Positions 1-14,639 are shown, numbered from the stretch's first letter. The stretch is 64,000 nt of DNA from Ricinus communis (GCF_019578655.1 NC_063262.1:5835582-5899581); one strand, 5' to 3'. Notes: a model not told the origin generated them from the sequence alone. Numbers and translations are program-made.

Positions 1-457
1 GAGGTATATATATATATATATATATACACGGGAATCAATCTTTCTTGATTATGGCCTTGTTTGAAATAAATCATTTGCAAGAACTCAGTTTAAATGATTG
101 TTTTTTTTTTTTTTTGAAGTTGAAATAATTGAATCCTAGCAACTATGCCCTTTCCAAGCATAAGAATTGGCTATGTAGAAATCATTTTGAGTTGAAACTC
201 TTGCATTTTCAGACTTGCAATAATAAAGTATTAAGACTCTCTTGTAAAGAACAAAGTATAAAGACTCTCTTTGTCAAATTTTCATCTTGATGTCTTTTTC
301 CATTTGGTTCGTTTTAAATTTATTAATGTTCCATGACAGGGCTCAGAATTGTGACTTCAGAACTGTTTCTTTTCTCAATATCACTTAGGCTTGGTGGCTT
401 TACAAGTAGTGTTTTATGACTACTGGTACCTTCTAGCATCTGTATTTGAGTTTGGAA
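1..457. other. Upstream region of the MSL gene with TA microsatellite
   Basis: No coding sequence is supported here. Positions 5-26 are a pure TA dinucleotide run and 99-115 is mostly T. The rest is AT-rich and probably contains the promoter, 5' UTR and possibly a 5' UTR intron of the channel gene that starts at 458; no single core promoter element stands out. Confidence 0.5.
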
Positions 458-3400
458 ATGGCTATTGCTGGTTCTTTGCAATTGTCCCATGATTTGGGGC
501 TTTGCAAGAACCAGGGGTACAAAAAACAATATCAGGTATTCTTTTTTTGATATTTTCTCTTCTGGCGATGATTCTTTTTTTGTTTTCGGTTTTCCAATCT
601 GAAGTAGTATGTTTCCTTAGAGTATATTGAGGAGGGGAGGCAAGATTCCGTTACTGAGTACAAGACTCTCGTCACGTGTTTCGGTAACTTTTTATATTGT
701 TAGAACTATTTTTGTCTCTTGAAATGTCATTTTAACCAACTTAAATAGACAAGGGATGTGACTTTCTATACTGGATATATTGTTTTCACTTACAATTTGG
801 TACATAAACACTCAATTGCATGTGTCCATATAGCATGGTCAGCTAGATTAGTACTGTCATTTTAGATGAAGGCCTTATTGATTAATTTACATACTAATAC
901 TGTGGCTTCCCAGCAAATTATCCAACTTCACATTTATTTGCATGAGATTGATGTCCTATAATATTGTTTTTCAAGCAGCTAGAATTTGTTGTCAGTAAGT
1001 TTATAGATAGATATGGGGGTTGCTCGAACGTCTTCATGTTGGTGAAATATATCTGAAGTCCTGTAGAGATAATATGGAATTGGAGTCTGTCATTGTTCTT
1101 TTCCCGCATTGTTGGTGCATTTTGCTGGGTGAGCTTTGGCACTATTACGAAGTATGAATCATTTCAGCTGGCTTTATATAGTGTATACACCTGTTTATCT
1201 TCCAGCTTAAGCTTTCACGTTGGATGATCTCATGTGGTATCAGACTTTGGTAATCATATGTTAGTTGACTGGAGGTAGTTTGTATTTCAGCCATATTATG
1301 GGTTTTATTTTTAATTGAGTTTAGAAGATTGTATTTTCCAACTTTTGTAGCACAATACCAGTATTCACTTATTTTTTCCTTATAAAATGTCGCATGTTCT
1401 ATAATTGTACTTAATGAAACCAAATATTCTTGTTATGTTGCAAGAATAGGACTCTAATATCTGAAACTTTGATGTAATGAGTTGAAGACTATCATACCAG
1501 CCTCTTGTTTCAAACCATAAGCCTGCCTTTGTCCATATTTGAGATGATTGTCTTAGGTATAAAAGATCATACCATTGATGAATAGCCATGCAACAACTGC
1601 AAAAAAATTCCCTCAAATTCTGAATACCAAAGTGATACTGGCTGGCTTCCCACAGCATTACTAACAGCACATTTGCTCGTGTTAAAATTATGAGTTCATT
1701 AAGGGTGTCGTGTTTTGAGGGTTGAAATTGGTCCAATATGCTTAGGTCAAACTCAAGAAGCCACAGACAGCTGCAGAATTTTATTAGATTCCATAATTCA
1801 TTCATCTCTCAAGTATCCCCGCACAAAAAGATTCTTGTAGAAAGAGGTTGAAAACGCTCGACTAAATCGACAGTCAAAAAAATAATTGGGTTGAAAATGT
1901 GCCATCTATTGGCAAAAGGAAAAGTATGAGGAATGGAAAAGAAAAAAGGAGGCTTGTGGGGAGAAGAAAGACATGTAGGTTTTATGGTAAACATAATTTC
2001 CCTGTTAATGCTCCTTCATGCAAAGTTTTGACATATCTTTATACAGGTTCTTTCTTCAAGGCATAGAAAAAGTTCTCCTTTTGATTGTCAAATTCATTGA
2101 TATTTTAAATTGCTAATGAGTCTTAAATGGAATAAAAATGAAACTTGATATGTCTTGTTACCTTACAGTTTCAGCAATGTGATTCTTGGAGTATTCGTCT
2201 ATCAGGCAATTTGTATAGATCCATATGTCCGGTATCACATAGAGGTAATGCTTTTAGGTGCCATTCCTCTCTAGTTCCAGGTCAATCATTTCAACTTCCT
2301 GGCTTGAAGGCTGCTTCCATGGCATTGAAAAGGTAAGTGTTTTTTCCCCTCGTGCAATTAAGTTTCCCCCATGGATATCATTGAAATATTATTATACATC
2401 GTATGAAAGTTGGTAGAACTTAGTTTGACTGCATTGCTCTTGTCTTTGCAAGCATTTCTTAAAAGTTGAATTTTGTAGTGGTTAAATGTTAATATCTCAG
2501 TTAGGAGTCTTAGAGTATGGAACTTAGTGATGTTATTTTCAATGTATTATGTGTATATTTTACTCATCATGCATGTGGTTTCCCAACTTTCTAGTTTAAC
2601 TTTTCCAAAATCTAACATGTCATTTATGCAGGTCCTATAGTGCTTTACAAGGAAGTCCTATTATGTTAAAGTTGGCTCCGGCAGTTGGTGTTATCATATT
2701 TGCTATATGGGGTCTTGGTCCACTCATGAGACAAAGCAGAAATTTACTACTTAATGTACAAGGAATCACCCTTTGTTTTTAATCTTTGCGTTATGCATGG
2801 CATTTTATTTGGCTGATGCACTTTTATGTCCGACAATGTCCTGCAGAAAAATGATAGTAATTGGAAAAAGAGTGGCACATATTATGTTATGACTTCCTAT
2901 GTTCAGCCTTTGCTGCTGTGGACTGGTGCAACACTCATCTGCAGGTTAAAGTTCATGATCTGGTTAACTGGCAAACATTATCTTAGGAGTATAACCTGTT
3001 GTCAGGTTGCAGAAATTGTAGACTGATCATAGTTGTGTTTCTTGCAGAGTGCTGGATCCTCTTATTCTGCCTACAGAAGCTAGTCAGGTTGTTAAGCAAA
3101 GGCTTTTGAATTTTGTAAGGTCATTGTCGACTGTGCTTGCTTTTGCCTATTGTTTATCAAGGTAAACTTTTTTCATGTCTCCTTTTAAAAAAATCATTAT
3201 TAATTCTGACATAGTAGACAAAAGTTGTAGTGCATCTGCTGTAGACCTTAGGGATTTGCAGTGCTTGGGCAGTGTCTTTATTCTCATTTTGCTTATGAGC
3301 AGTACCCTCTGTTTTCTGTCATCACAATAAATTCTACTAACATTAATCTGATCTGCTTCAAATTACTTGTTTATTATTGGTCTTCTGAAATTTATGTTCC

Positions 3401-6400
3401 AGTTGTAATATTTTGGCTCTAAAATACAGATGGCTTTCTCCGGAGTAGAGTGTTTATTGGAATTTGTTTTCATGCTACTAACTATGGATAAATATTTTCA
3501 TGCAGCGTGATTCAACAAGTTCAGAAGTTCCTCATCGAGTCTAATGAGCCCAGTGATACGAGAAATGTATGACCCTGTGCTACAACATAAATAATTTGTT
3601 ATTATGAATAATATAAATGCTATTTTGGTTTTTGTTCCGATGTTGTTTTTTAGTTCTCTTCTCCAGACATCTGAAAGAATTTTCATTTGTTATTGCCGTT
3701 TGCTTTGGCATGTACTGTACGGGCTAGTCAAGAAATATTATCAGTCTGCTCTGTTAATTTGTGACAGAATGTAATGCTCAATTTGATGATGTATCCAATG
3801 TCTATAACACATCTCCTAGTTAGTAAGGACGAATGGAGATACCTTTGCTCTCAATATCCTATTCCACTTTAGCTTTTCAGTTTTTATGCTCAGGCATTCT
3901 AAACTGCTCTACAGACAAAATTTTCAATGAGAATTTAGTGACAAGTACTTTTCTTATTTTACTTTTCGGACAGATGGGTTTCCAATTTGCAGGGAAAGCT
4001 GTATACTCTGCAGTATGGGTAGCTGCTGTTTCACTTTTCATGGAGTTGCTGGGTTTCTCTACTCAGAAGTGGCTCACTGCCGGAGGTCTTGGGACAGTGT
4101 TGCTGACTCTTGCTGGCCGTGAGGTTCAACTGTGTTTTCTTTATCATATAATTGTCATGTGTAGCTTTTCCTGGTGTTTATGTTAAGTTCGATGCAGTTT
4201 AACAACTAAGGGAGCCAACATTTCTCCACTTTATTCACTTTTCCAGACAAATACAATATGGATCCATTTTCTTATTCTTCCAATTTGACACCTGTGCTGT
4301 TCATATTGTAGATATTTACAAATTTCCTTTCAAGTGCAATGATTCATGCAACCCGACCTTTTGTTGTGAATGAGTGGATTCAAACAAAGATTGAAGGCTA
4401 TGAAGTTTCTGGTACTGTGGAGGTTTGTATATGAAACAGATCCCTATGAGTTTGATAAAGGCATAGCTTCTAATGTATAAATCCATATGGAGTGTGTGAA
4501 TTGTATTTCTATGACAATGAAATGATATTAAACAAGTGATAACAATTATTTTCTGAACAATTAGTTAAATTTGAGTTTAAAGACATGGATGGCATGCTAA
4601 AAGAGAACCTCTTTTCTCATGTAAATTGTCTTTCTATTCTCTGCAGCATGTGGGTTGGTGGTCCCCAACAATTATAAGAGGTGAAGATCGTGAAGCGGTT
4701 CATATTCCAAACCATAAGTTCACAGTGAATGTTGTGAGAAATCTCAGTCAAAAGACGCATTGGCGAATTAAAACCCACCTCGCCATTAGTCACTTGGACG
4801 TTCATAAAATTCATGTGAGGAGGATATAATTCGTTATTCCATCAACGATATGTTTCTATTTAAGCCATTGAATTCTTCTATGACTCTGTAATAATGTGGT
4901 AGAGGTTTTTTTTGTGTAGAATATTGTCGCTGACATGCGCAAAGTCTTGGCCAAGAATCCTCAAGTTGAGCAGCAGAGGTTGCATAGAAGAGTATTTTTG
5001 GAAAATATAAATCCTGAAAATCAAGCTCTCCTGGTTAGTTCTTCTTATACAGAGATATTCGATCTTACTCCATTCATTCCATAATTATATACAATTTTAT
5101 ATTTTGGTATGTCCCAAAATTGTACTCTTTTGCAAATATTAAAATGATAATTTTGCTGTTTATACGGAGTTTCCTTGACCCCAACTCTGATTTTTCTTTT
5201 GAAAACATAATTAGTAATAGGTGTGTGTCCTGGCTTCTATTGCACAAAATATTGTGCATTTGTCAAAGGGAAATGCCTGTTCATTAAATTGTGCTTGTAA
5301 TTTACATTTGATATCTTGGATTTCAGTTGAATCCATTTCTGAATTCCTGTGCATCTAGTTTCATTCTTTTTTCAACTTATATTTGGAATATGTTCAAAAT
5401 TACAGTTGAAGTTAGGCGACTTCAAAATTATAATTTATGAGCACTATTTTGCTGTCTTTCAGTAGTTTTGTGAGTATGTTGTATGTAATTTAGCAATAGC
5501 GGACATATGCATGCCCATGCATCAAGAGCCCAAAGAGCGTCTATTTATCAAGTCAATTTTTTCTTGGCTCCATACCAGATAAGAAATTTACGCACTCTGA
5601 GCTCAAAATGAGAAGAAAATTATACACACTCTGAGGCTGGAATTTGGGACACATCATCAGACATGCAAAATATTAACTTTGATGAATTGTACTGATGAAT
5701 GTATATGCAAACTTGCCCTTATTATTACGGAGTTGTCTGCAGTTTCCCCTTTCTTATCACTAAAGATTTCAGACATGTGCATGAGCCATAATTTCTTGCA
5801 GAATGTTACTCCTATTGAGTAACAAGAGAAATGCGTAGTTTTACCATTGGGAGCATTTGTGACGGCTTTTATTGTTATTCAAGAAGGATTCTGCATAAAT
5901 ATGTTAATTTCTTTTAATATTATATATAATAAAAAAATTATTTGATAAAAAGAATTTTGTGTTTCATAGTTCATACAATTTTGCATTTCTATATCGACAT
6001 TGGAATTGCGCATCTTAAGTTCCTAAACAAACAACTGTTTCATTCAAAGTCAAATGACATGACAGAAGCTCTGGTTCTAAATAAAAATTAGAATGGCACC
6101 TTTAATTATAATGTCATCTTCTATTAAGATAAACTCAGCCATGAGTGTATGCTTCTCTTCAGTTTGGTTGTGCCCCCACAATCCTTCTTTCACCAGTTGC
6201 ATAATAAAGTAAGAAATTTCATGTAACTTCTCTGTGTTGCAGATTTTGATATCTTGTTTCGTGAAGACCTCACATCATGAAGAATATCTGTGCGTCAAGG
6301 TGAGGAGTTTATTCCCTAGTGTTATGTTCGTTTTTACAGAAATTGTACAACTATACTTGTCACAAAGGATTATCTATAGGAATGAGTATAATCTCCTTAT

Positions 6401-7524
6401 ATGACTTGGCTTTCAGTAGATGCATCATAAAATACAAGCAATGTAATGCATATATACATGCATAGATAAAGCTAATTTATTATATCTGGCAGTTATAGCT
6501 TTATATACATATGTTTTTCATGTTTGAGCAAATTGGTCTATTTTGGGTTAATTGTTGCTTTGTAAAACAGGAAGCAATACTGTTGGATCTTCTAAGAGTC
6601 ATCAGCCATCACCGAGCCCGACTTGCTACCCCTATCCGAACAGTGCAGAAAATTTATAGTGATGCTGATTTGGAAAATATTCCATTTGCAGATTCTATAT
6701 ATAACCGTGGTGGAAGTGCATCTAATCGTCCTTTGCTACTTATTGAACCCTCTTACAGAATCAATGGAGATGATAAAGCAAAATCTCAAACTCGCCAGGG
6801 ACGAGGAGCTGGAGACCAGGAAAATAAGGCTGCATCACGATCAACACCTGACACTAAAGCTGGAGTTGGCCCGAAGTCCGACTCCAAGACCAAAGAAGCA
6901 CCAAAATCTGACGCTAAGGTTGGTGAAACACCAAATTCTGATGCCAAGGAGCACATAAAAGGTGCAACAACATCCATGTCTGATCCCAAGGTAGGTGATA
7001 AAATGTCAGTGAAATCATCACCCAACTCTGTCCCCAAGACATCTAACCTCGCGGAATCGTCAAGTCCTGAATCCAAAGCAGCAGCTTCTGTTTCTGATAA
7101 TGTGATACAAAACAAAAAGATCCCTGACAGCAAGCAGTCTAAAAGTGCGAATCCTGGGAATGGAAGGCAAAATACCCAGTTAGATAACCCGTCAGTTTCC
7201 TTGTCAGATGCTGGTACTGAGAAAGCAAGTGGATTGCAGGAATCTCCGCAATCTAAACAAGGAGCAGAAAGAAAGTCAAATGGTCAATCATCAACGTCAA
7301 GACCTTCCTTGGAGGAAAATATAGTCCTTGGTGTTGCTTTGGAGGGCTCAAAGAGAACCCTTCCCATTGAGGAAGACATGACCCCCCATCCAACTCAAGG
7401 CGAGGTAAAGGAAATGGCTGCAGCAGGCCGAAATGGAAATGCATCTCCAACTGGTGAGACGGATGGGAAAGATGGACAAATTCCATTACCTCCTAATGCA
7501 GCATCTGGTGATCATGCAAAATGA
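458..7524 (+). CDS. MSL2: Mechanosensitive ion channel protein, plastid MSL2/MSL3 type
   Basis: Twelve coding exons: 458-535, 2169-2332, 2632-2755, 2847-2944, 3048-3161, 3506-3566, 3974-4123, 4312-4422, 4647-4814, 4920-5033, 6243-6299, 6571-7524. All junctions are GT-AG and keep frame, giving about 730 aa; Arabidopsis MSL2/3 are near 675. The start is the first ATG, followed by [16 protein letters not shown], typical of this family's N-terminus; the Ser/Arg/His-rich first 80 residues fit a plastid transit peptide. Hydrophobic segments lie near residues 92-112, 134-157, 182-198 and 224-240. The pore helix and MscS beta domain follow (about 245-410), including [23 protein letters not shown] and [10 protein letters not shown]. 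Family knowledge: such channels sit in the plastid inner envelope, relieve hypo-osmotic stress and affect plastid size and division. The last exon encodes a polar tail of about 300 residues with repeated PKSD/NSDAK-like units, longer than I expect. Introns 1 (1.6 kb) and 10 (1.2 kb) are large. Confidence 0.93.
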
Positions 7525-8427
7525 TTGTAATTGGCTTTTGCAGATGTCCTAATTTCTGTCCCTTCGATGTGCTTACTCCCCTTGAATTTTCAGTTTGAAG
7601 CATTGTACAAGTTCAGGGTATATTCCCCATGATTATTGCAATCAAATGATACTCCGGTTTCACCCCCCAGTATAAGATGCCACATGCAGATACCTGAAGT
7701 TCCCTCGTTTGAATGTTACGATCAAACTGGTAAATTGATGATTTGATATCTGTTAAAGTCCTCCCTTTTAGTTAATCAATAGTTCACCAATCCACTGAAA
7801 CCCCTTTCAAAGGCTTCTTATTAAATGTTCCACTCCACTTGAACTGAAACATTGCCATTAACAATTCTCCGCCGCCAATCTGTCATTGCTACTAGTCAGT
7901 CACCTTGTTAAAAAATGTTGAAGATGATCCATTTGCCCTGCAGGGCATGCAAAATATCGGCCAAAAATTTGATGACCAAGTGTTTTGCTTTTCTTATCCT
8001 AGTATTTTGTTCTTTTCTTTGTTCAAAAAACAATAGACAGCACCGAATCAAATCAAATTCCAAACCGAAGGATTGGTGCCAGTGTAACATTTCGAAAAGA
8101 AGTTAATTGTTTCACAAACAGACATGGGTACTTATACAGCTGTGAGCTATTGAATGATACATCACAACATCGTATGTCCAACAAAAGCGGTCCATGGCCC
8201 ACAAGTTGGGAAATACACAAATCATTACCTAATCAATCCCACCGTCAATAAACCCCCCACAAGTATCTCGCTAAATTACTATCTATACTCTTGCATTAAA
8301 AGAAGAACTTCCTGTTTATTTATAATACCACCTATATTGCATGCCACAAACAATAGTTGTGGTGCTAAATTTAATGGAATAATAAAGATCTTCAACTTCA
8401 CGTCCTTCAGTATCCAATATATCATCT
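7525..8427. other. Intergenic space between convergent genes
   Basis: This stretch lies between the stop of the MSL gene (+) and the stop of the O-fucosyltransferase gene (-), so it should hold both 3' UTRs. Open frames here lack similarity to anything I recognise and I see no repeat structure. Confidence 0.6.
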
Positions 8428-11400
8428 TTAAGCTTGGCACATGCAATCAGGAGCAGGATATGTATATAATGACTGTTTTGGTCTTCTTACTCGGATCTCC
8501 CCTTGTCTGTCCTCATGCCCTTCAAGAACTGATTGCTGAAACTCTGACCAGCTAATGTTTTTGTTCAGGAATAATTGCCCTAACAATGGCATGTTCGGCC
8601 TAATGGTCTTTAAGTTCTCATATGTTCTATGTCCCACCTGTTTGGCATATCACAAAACTCGTCATCATTACAGGTAAGGTAGTATGTGCAATCTAAAATT
8701 CCAACTTCCATGCTGACATTCAGGAAAAAAAGAAGAAATGACATGTAATGAGAAATGATTTTGCTTTGTATTTAATGAATTTTGATATCTTTTCAAATTA
8801 TCATGTTATTGAGGTTTTGGAAAAATTTCTCAATTATAGCTGAATTTGGTCCTACCCGGGCTGCCTGAACTGTTTTTGATTGAAGGTTGCCAATTGTTAT
8901 CAACTCCAATGTCCAAACTCTTAGGTTATCAACGGCAAGAATGACAGTTTGGATAGCCACTTCATGCCAAATAAAATATAGCACCATCTCCAATTTCTCC
9001 CTCCCAAGAATCCACCCACAGTCGGACCAAAATTCTATAATGCCCTTTTTACTAAGTACCAAGTCCTAGTTTTTATAATTTGCAAATCAAAGCAAAGCAT
9101 CAAACTACTCTCTCTTGGAAAAAAGAAAACAACGTATAGAGATTCAACCAAGATTCGGATGGAAATTTCAGGAAAAATTAGAGCATCAAGGAGAGAAGTA
9201 CAGCATCTGATCATATATATCCTACCACCCAATATAGCATAAGAGTTGGGCAGAAACACTCACCAAGGCATTGTGCATATTTCCTCGAGAAGCAGAGAGG
9301 AAGATGTCACTGTGCATGGCAACATAGTAATCAACTGCAGCTAACAAAGACGCCTTTCCTTTAATCTGTGCACGTTCCTCTGAAGAAGCAAGACTCTTCT
9401 TGTCTTCCATTAGTGGAAACAATTCCCTTAAAACTGAGATCCTAGCTTCTCCACCGTAAACCTAAAAAAAATAGGTCATTCACAACTATTGCACCTAAAT
9501 ATAACCATGGCTATTGTTTTCTACAATCATAACTCAAGATAGTAGGATAAAAAAACCTTGTGGGAAGCAAGATACAGACGAGTACTGTTGTCAAAGCCCA
9601 AAGCTGCTAAAAATATTCCAATCTCTTCAGGAGTCATTGGGCAACGGCCCTGACTCCTCAATTCTTCGTCAGTGAACTGCGAGTTAAGGACCCTTCCCTG
9701 CCAAATTACTTGTCGATATTTGGCCAAAGCCAGTTTTTCAGCTTTTCCCCCACCAAAATCACAGGCTGAATGAGCAGCCATATCCTGCAAAGTAACAAAG
9801 TTAGCAGGGAAGGGGGTGGAAAATATGAACACACAATAAACTATAATTGCTAACCCAGAAAATGATGGATGAATAACATTCAAAAGATATAGAAATAAAC
9901 AGACACAAACTAAAACTACATTTCTGTATAATACGACTTATACATACCTTGTCAAAACGGAGATGTACCGCAATAAACTTCCTTGCTTCATTTTCATCAT
10001 TTACATCTAAAGTTTCTCGTAGATAATCAGTATTACCTACTACAGTTTTTTTAGAGGGATATCTGAGGCGATTGATTAGTGCATCTCCAAGTGCTCTGAT
10101 GTGGGGAACAAAAACTAATGCTTGAAAATTAACTTTACAACGCAAACGTTGGATTTCCATGGGCAAGTTATCAAAGGTCAGACGGTGAGAAAATGGAGAA
10201 ATTGCAGCAATCCCATAACTAATAACAAACAAGAGATCACTTATCAGGAATTGCCAAGTCAAGAGAAAGAAGCAAAAAAATCAATGCTAAAATTTACTCA
10301 TTGAATTTTTAGCAATTAAGCACAAGATTTAACTGAAGGTAGAAGCTTTAGCTACCCCTGCTAACTAAATATAATTTTTTTCCTTGATCCTGCATTTTTG
10401 TTATTTATTAACAAGTCATGAAGCTGAAGCAGATAGTAGGATAATCCAGAATCCCGTGCTCAGAAACTTGAGAGACCTGCATAATTTTAGATTTGGAGGA
10501 AGTGGTCAAGAGGTAACTACCAACCTCTGCAGTACAGGCAGGACATTTTCCAGGTACCAGTTAGCTGAAGAATGAACAGGTGCTGTCTTAATTCTGGTAG
10601 CTCGAATTGCAGTGGCATAATACTCCCTTGTGCTCCAGGAGAATTCATCAGGTAGCTCTTTAACTATAGAAATGTCATCCTTCAAGACATTAATGAAGTG
10701 ATCGACATCAAATATCTCCATGAATGTGCTGCACAACATCACATGCAACTTCTGAATAGGCCTTCTTGAAATACAAGGAGATGCAAAAACATGTAAACTT
10801 GAATTCTCTGTATGCAGAAATGCATTTATATAAAACAATACCTTGAATCTCGCCAAACAGGATTGATTTCAAAATGTGGGATGACGAGTGTAGCATTCAG
10901 TATTTTAGCAACCGCCACAGCATCACATATCTATATATAAAATAATTCATCACAAAGGTACTGACGATGCATCAGGATAAGCATATGTTTCAATCAAGAA
11001 AAGAAAAATCTATATCAGATATTTTAGCTACTTAAACATCTCAGGAAACTTTCGAGTACCTACCCCCATTCTCTGCTGGTTTAATCCTCCATCAAGAAAT
11101 ACCTGAAGATATCCCTCAGATTTTGCTGGTAACGCTGCTCAAAATAATGATAAGTCAGTATAAAAATGCATGAGCATGGATGTTAACATTAGAACATCAA
11201 TGCAAGCTTCCAGCCACATTCTTCGTACAGAATTAATTCAGACCATAAAAAATTTTATATGAAAACTCTACGTCTTATCACTCACAAGGGACGCTTTTAG
11301 ATTCAGCACATGTTCTCCATCCTTGATCAGCCAAAGGAGCCCAGAGATCAGCCTGCTTCTCCTGTGACTATAAAAGCATATTTGAGTGAGTGAAATAGAA

Positions 11401-12816
11401 GACTAATCATCAACATGACAAGAACTTCATAAGCATATTTTGGGCATACACAGTGAATTTTTACTTACAGTCTCACGCTGCAAAGCACTCTTCAGTAAAG
11501 CTAAGTGCCTAGGTTTTGGAACATTCCACTCCTGAAGAAATCAGTTGATTAGAACGATATAATGTTGCCTGAATAGAGTCAATTCTATAGCAATTTCATC
11601 AACATAAATAAAGTAACTGCAAGCATGAGTCGGTGTGCACAAAGTCCATTCCGGAAATCATACTTCAGAGAATGTAAAAGAGGAAATAAATTGAAGACAC
11701 AGTGTATCATATTTGCAAAGTTGACTAGGAAAAATGCAGGTTGCAATGATAACACTTAGAACAGAGGTACTATCGCCAGTAACTTTCCCTTCACTCAAAA
11801 TCCCATTAAGGTGCAACATAAATCAGTATATTCAACTCAAACAACAAACAATTTTTAGGCCGATTATCTACTGGGAATAAGTATCACATTCCAACAACAA
11901 AATGCACCTCTCTGAATTCACCTAAAATTTCCATCTCTATGCACTGAGTTTTTTTTCATTATTCTTTCCTCTTACTTTGTCCATCCATGAGTAGAATAAG
12001 TACCATAATCATCTCTACAACAATCGGCATCTCTCTGAATTTACCTAAATTTCCATCTCTATGCACCCAGTTTTCTTTTATTACTTTTTCCTCTGACTTT
12101 GTCCATCTATGAGTACCCATAAGAACATCACATCCAATCCGAGATCACAAAGGAAAACCTCCAAGAATATCATAGCTTTATAGTCCCGACCACGAATCAA
12201 TAGCCAAAGGTTATCAACCATCTGAGTCAAGTAACTGAACTTACCAAACCCAATACATTATTCAGTCAACATTTCCAGGTTGAAATAAAACTTAATCTAA
12301 TAAGTTTGCCCATATGGCACTTAAAACTGCTATAATACGCCACTCAGTCATTTGCCTTGGCAACTTGCAGCTCAATTGCCCCAGCAAATTCCTACTTTCC
12401 ATTTCCAGTAATCTCCTTTCTTTTACTAACAGTTCTCATTTCTGTTTCCAACAAATAGCTAAATAGTAACCCAAAAAGGAAAAAAAATTCCACCAGTTAG
12501 ACAAACAATAATCATAAATCAACCCAATAATAAAAAGCATTTGAACAATTTACATGAAAATTCTAATCTTAGAAAAAAAATTTAAAATATTTATCCTCAT
12601 TACAAACTAGCCGTTAGCATTGATGGTCAAAATCAAGAAGTGAGAAAAAAATCAAGAAAACAAAGACAAGAAAAGATCATCAATTCTCAAAATAGTACAT
12701 ACCGAGAAAGTAGAAGGAGAAGCATGAGTCAATGGAGTAAACAAGCTTGGAAAAAGAAGTGGTAAAAGCAACACGAAAGCTCCAGCAAGAGCTCCTCTTC
12801 TATGAAGAAGCTCCAT
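8428..12816 (-). CDS. O-fucosyltransferase family protein (PF10250 type)
   Basis: Ten coding exons read on the minus strand: 12816-12703, 11531-11469, 11367-11286, 11134-11064, 10930-10842, 10728-10525, 10218-9948, 9784-9557, 9461-9264, 8637-8428; all GT-AG and in frame, about 509 aa. Exon 3 could instead begin at 11361, two residues shorter. Residues 8-30 form a hydrophobic signal anchor after a short basic N-terminus, which fits a type II Golgi membrane protein. The body shows the plant O-FucT pattern: [54 protein letters not shown], the HLRFDK motif, and near the end [19 protein letters not shown]. Family knowledge: these are predicted GDP-fucose-using glycosyltransferases; most plant members have no proven acceptor. 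It resembles Arabidopsis At5g65470/At4g24530. Intron 9 (8638-9263) and intron 1 (11532-12702) are the longest. The substrate cannot be read from the sequence. Confidence 0.92.
11876..12115. repeat. Two tandem copies of a 120-bp unit in O-FucT intron 1
   Basis: Unit 1 is about 11876-11995 and unit 2 about 11996-12115. Both share AATAAGTAYCA at the start, a centre reading CTCTCTGAATT.ACCTAAA, then CCATCTCTATGCAC and a last third reading CTTTGTCCATC.ATGAGTA. Differences are scattered substitutions and small indels, so the duplication is not recent. It lies fully inside intron 1. Confidence 0.8.
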
Positions 12817-14639
12817 AACAAAAATAATAAAAAAAAAACTCACAAACCCAGATCTCAGAATCGAATCTGTAAGCGTTTTTAGCTTCTGAGTCTTTCTCTT
12901 ACTGCTGTTTCTTGTTCTGGGTCCGTGATATATTGGTAAAAAACAAAAACAGAAGAGAAAAATATTAATGGAGGACAACACCAGAAGCAAAGAAGCCTCC
13001 TTTATCACATGTAAATGATAAATAAGATATAGGATTCCAATGCTACAAATAATAAATCACTCTCTTTCTTTGAGGTCTGTGAAAAGAAAGAAAAGGATAG
13101 TTAAGGCATCTCACATGGACACCTGTACACAAAAAAAAGCAGTGGCCTTTGATTATGGAAGGTGGTGTCACTTTCAACTCTCAGAAGGGCCCAGAAACAA
13201 AGCACATGAAAAAGCAATCTTTTTAGAACCTTGATTGTAGTATTTTTGTACGTTAAACCTTAGTTGTAGGTGTTGCTAATTGGTAATTACTGTTTAACGT
13301 TCTTGTCTCTTTTTATTTTGTTTTTTTATTTTCCTGGTAGTGGACCGTTAAAGGCCGTTCTTGTACTTTTTATTGATTACTTGGTTTCTTTTTCACCTCT
13401 TTCTCTCCTTCTTTTTTTTTTCTATTAGTTACATGTTGAGTCGCCATAACTCTGCAATAGAAGTAATACTCAAATTAATATGATAGATTTTCATCAATAT
13501 TAATAAATATGGCCAAATCTATAAAGTAGGATGATAGTATTGCAGGATAAAAATAATCACCAAATGCATATTTCTTATATATATATATATATTTAAATTA
13601 AATATAGTGTAATATATAATTTGAATCTCGATCAAAAGTGTTTGAGAAATCGAGAATTCATGTCTATGTGTTTTGCTCTGGCTTTTGTGGGTACGAGAGC
13701 ACCGACACTATTGTGATACAGAAGCTAAAGAGGTAATAGCGTGTGGGTGAATAGTTATAGTAGGAGAGGGGATATTAAAAAACGCAAGCTGGCAATGGAA
13801 AAGATTGGTATTTGTTTGTGAGATTATTGATGGGTTAAGGGTCCCATATGTTTTCAGGATTGTTTTGTGATGGGCTACTTACTAAATCCAGATGGGTCTA
13901 CTATTTGGATCCGATTCATTCCCCTCCATGGAAATAGTTTTGTGATTTGGTAATGCTTTTCCATCCCTGCATCAATTCCATGTCTAAAATCTTCTTCTAG
14001 TAGGGTTCCTAAATCATGTAGCTTGCTGCCCCTATTCATTTATTACATCCTATCAAATATCTTTCTTATCATATTTCCTTCAAAATAATTAAGGGCTGAA
14101 ATGCTATTATCTTATTTTTTTAAAATATGGAGAGTATATATATAATATATAATATATGGTATGCCTTTTCAAAAATACAATAATAGAATATTTCAAAGTT
14201 ATATCTTTAAATTTATCATAAAAAGAATATCCTTTAGTTGTGAATTATTTGTTGGGAATTTACTAAAACAATAAAAATACGCCTAGTTATTTAATTAATA
14301 GATTAATAAAATTTTAAATATCAATTAGCCAAAGACAAGGAGATTATATGAATAAATTGTGTGAATATTGTCTTTTTTATAGTGTAGAGAGGAGTTGCTT
14401 TTTGATAAAGTTTGAGATTTAAGTTTCATTTTGAGATCAAAGGTACTGAGGAAATATCCTCTAGCACTCAATTTAACCCAAAAAGTTCTTAATAGTATCA
14501 CATATTTCTAACAACCCTTTTATGATTTTTTACATTTATAATGCATGTCTTTAGTTTAATATGAATTAAATAAATAATTAAAAAAATCATTCTCTATGAA
14601 CATCGCATAATAAGGGTGTTTTTTATTATGCAGTGCTAT

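Noticed and set aside
6623..7486. Alternative-frame and antisense open frames over the MSL tail
   Set aside because: Shadows of the repetitive last exon; the MSL frame is continuous and conserved up to the tail.
8154..8555. 133-residue plus-strand open frame
   Set aside because: It overlaps the antisense of the true last O-FucT exon and is otherwise low-complexity UTR.
12817..13008. Open frame extending the O-FucT first exon upstream
   Set aside because: The extension has no ATG in frame, and the signal anchor starts properly at the ATG at 12816.
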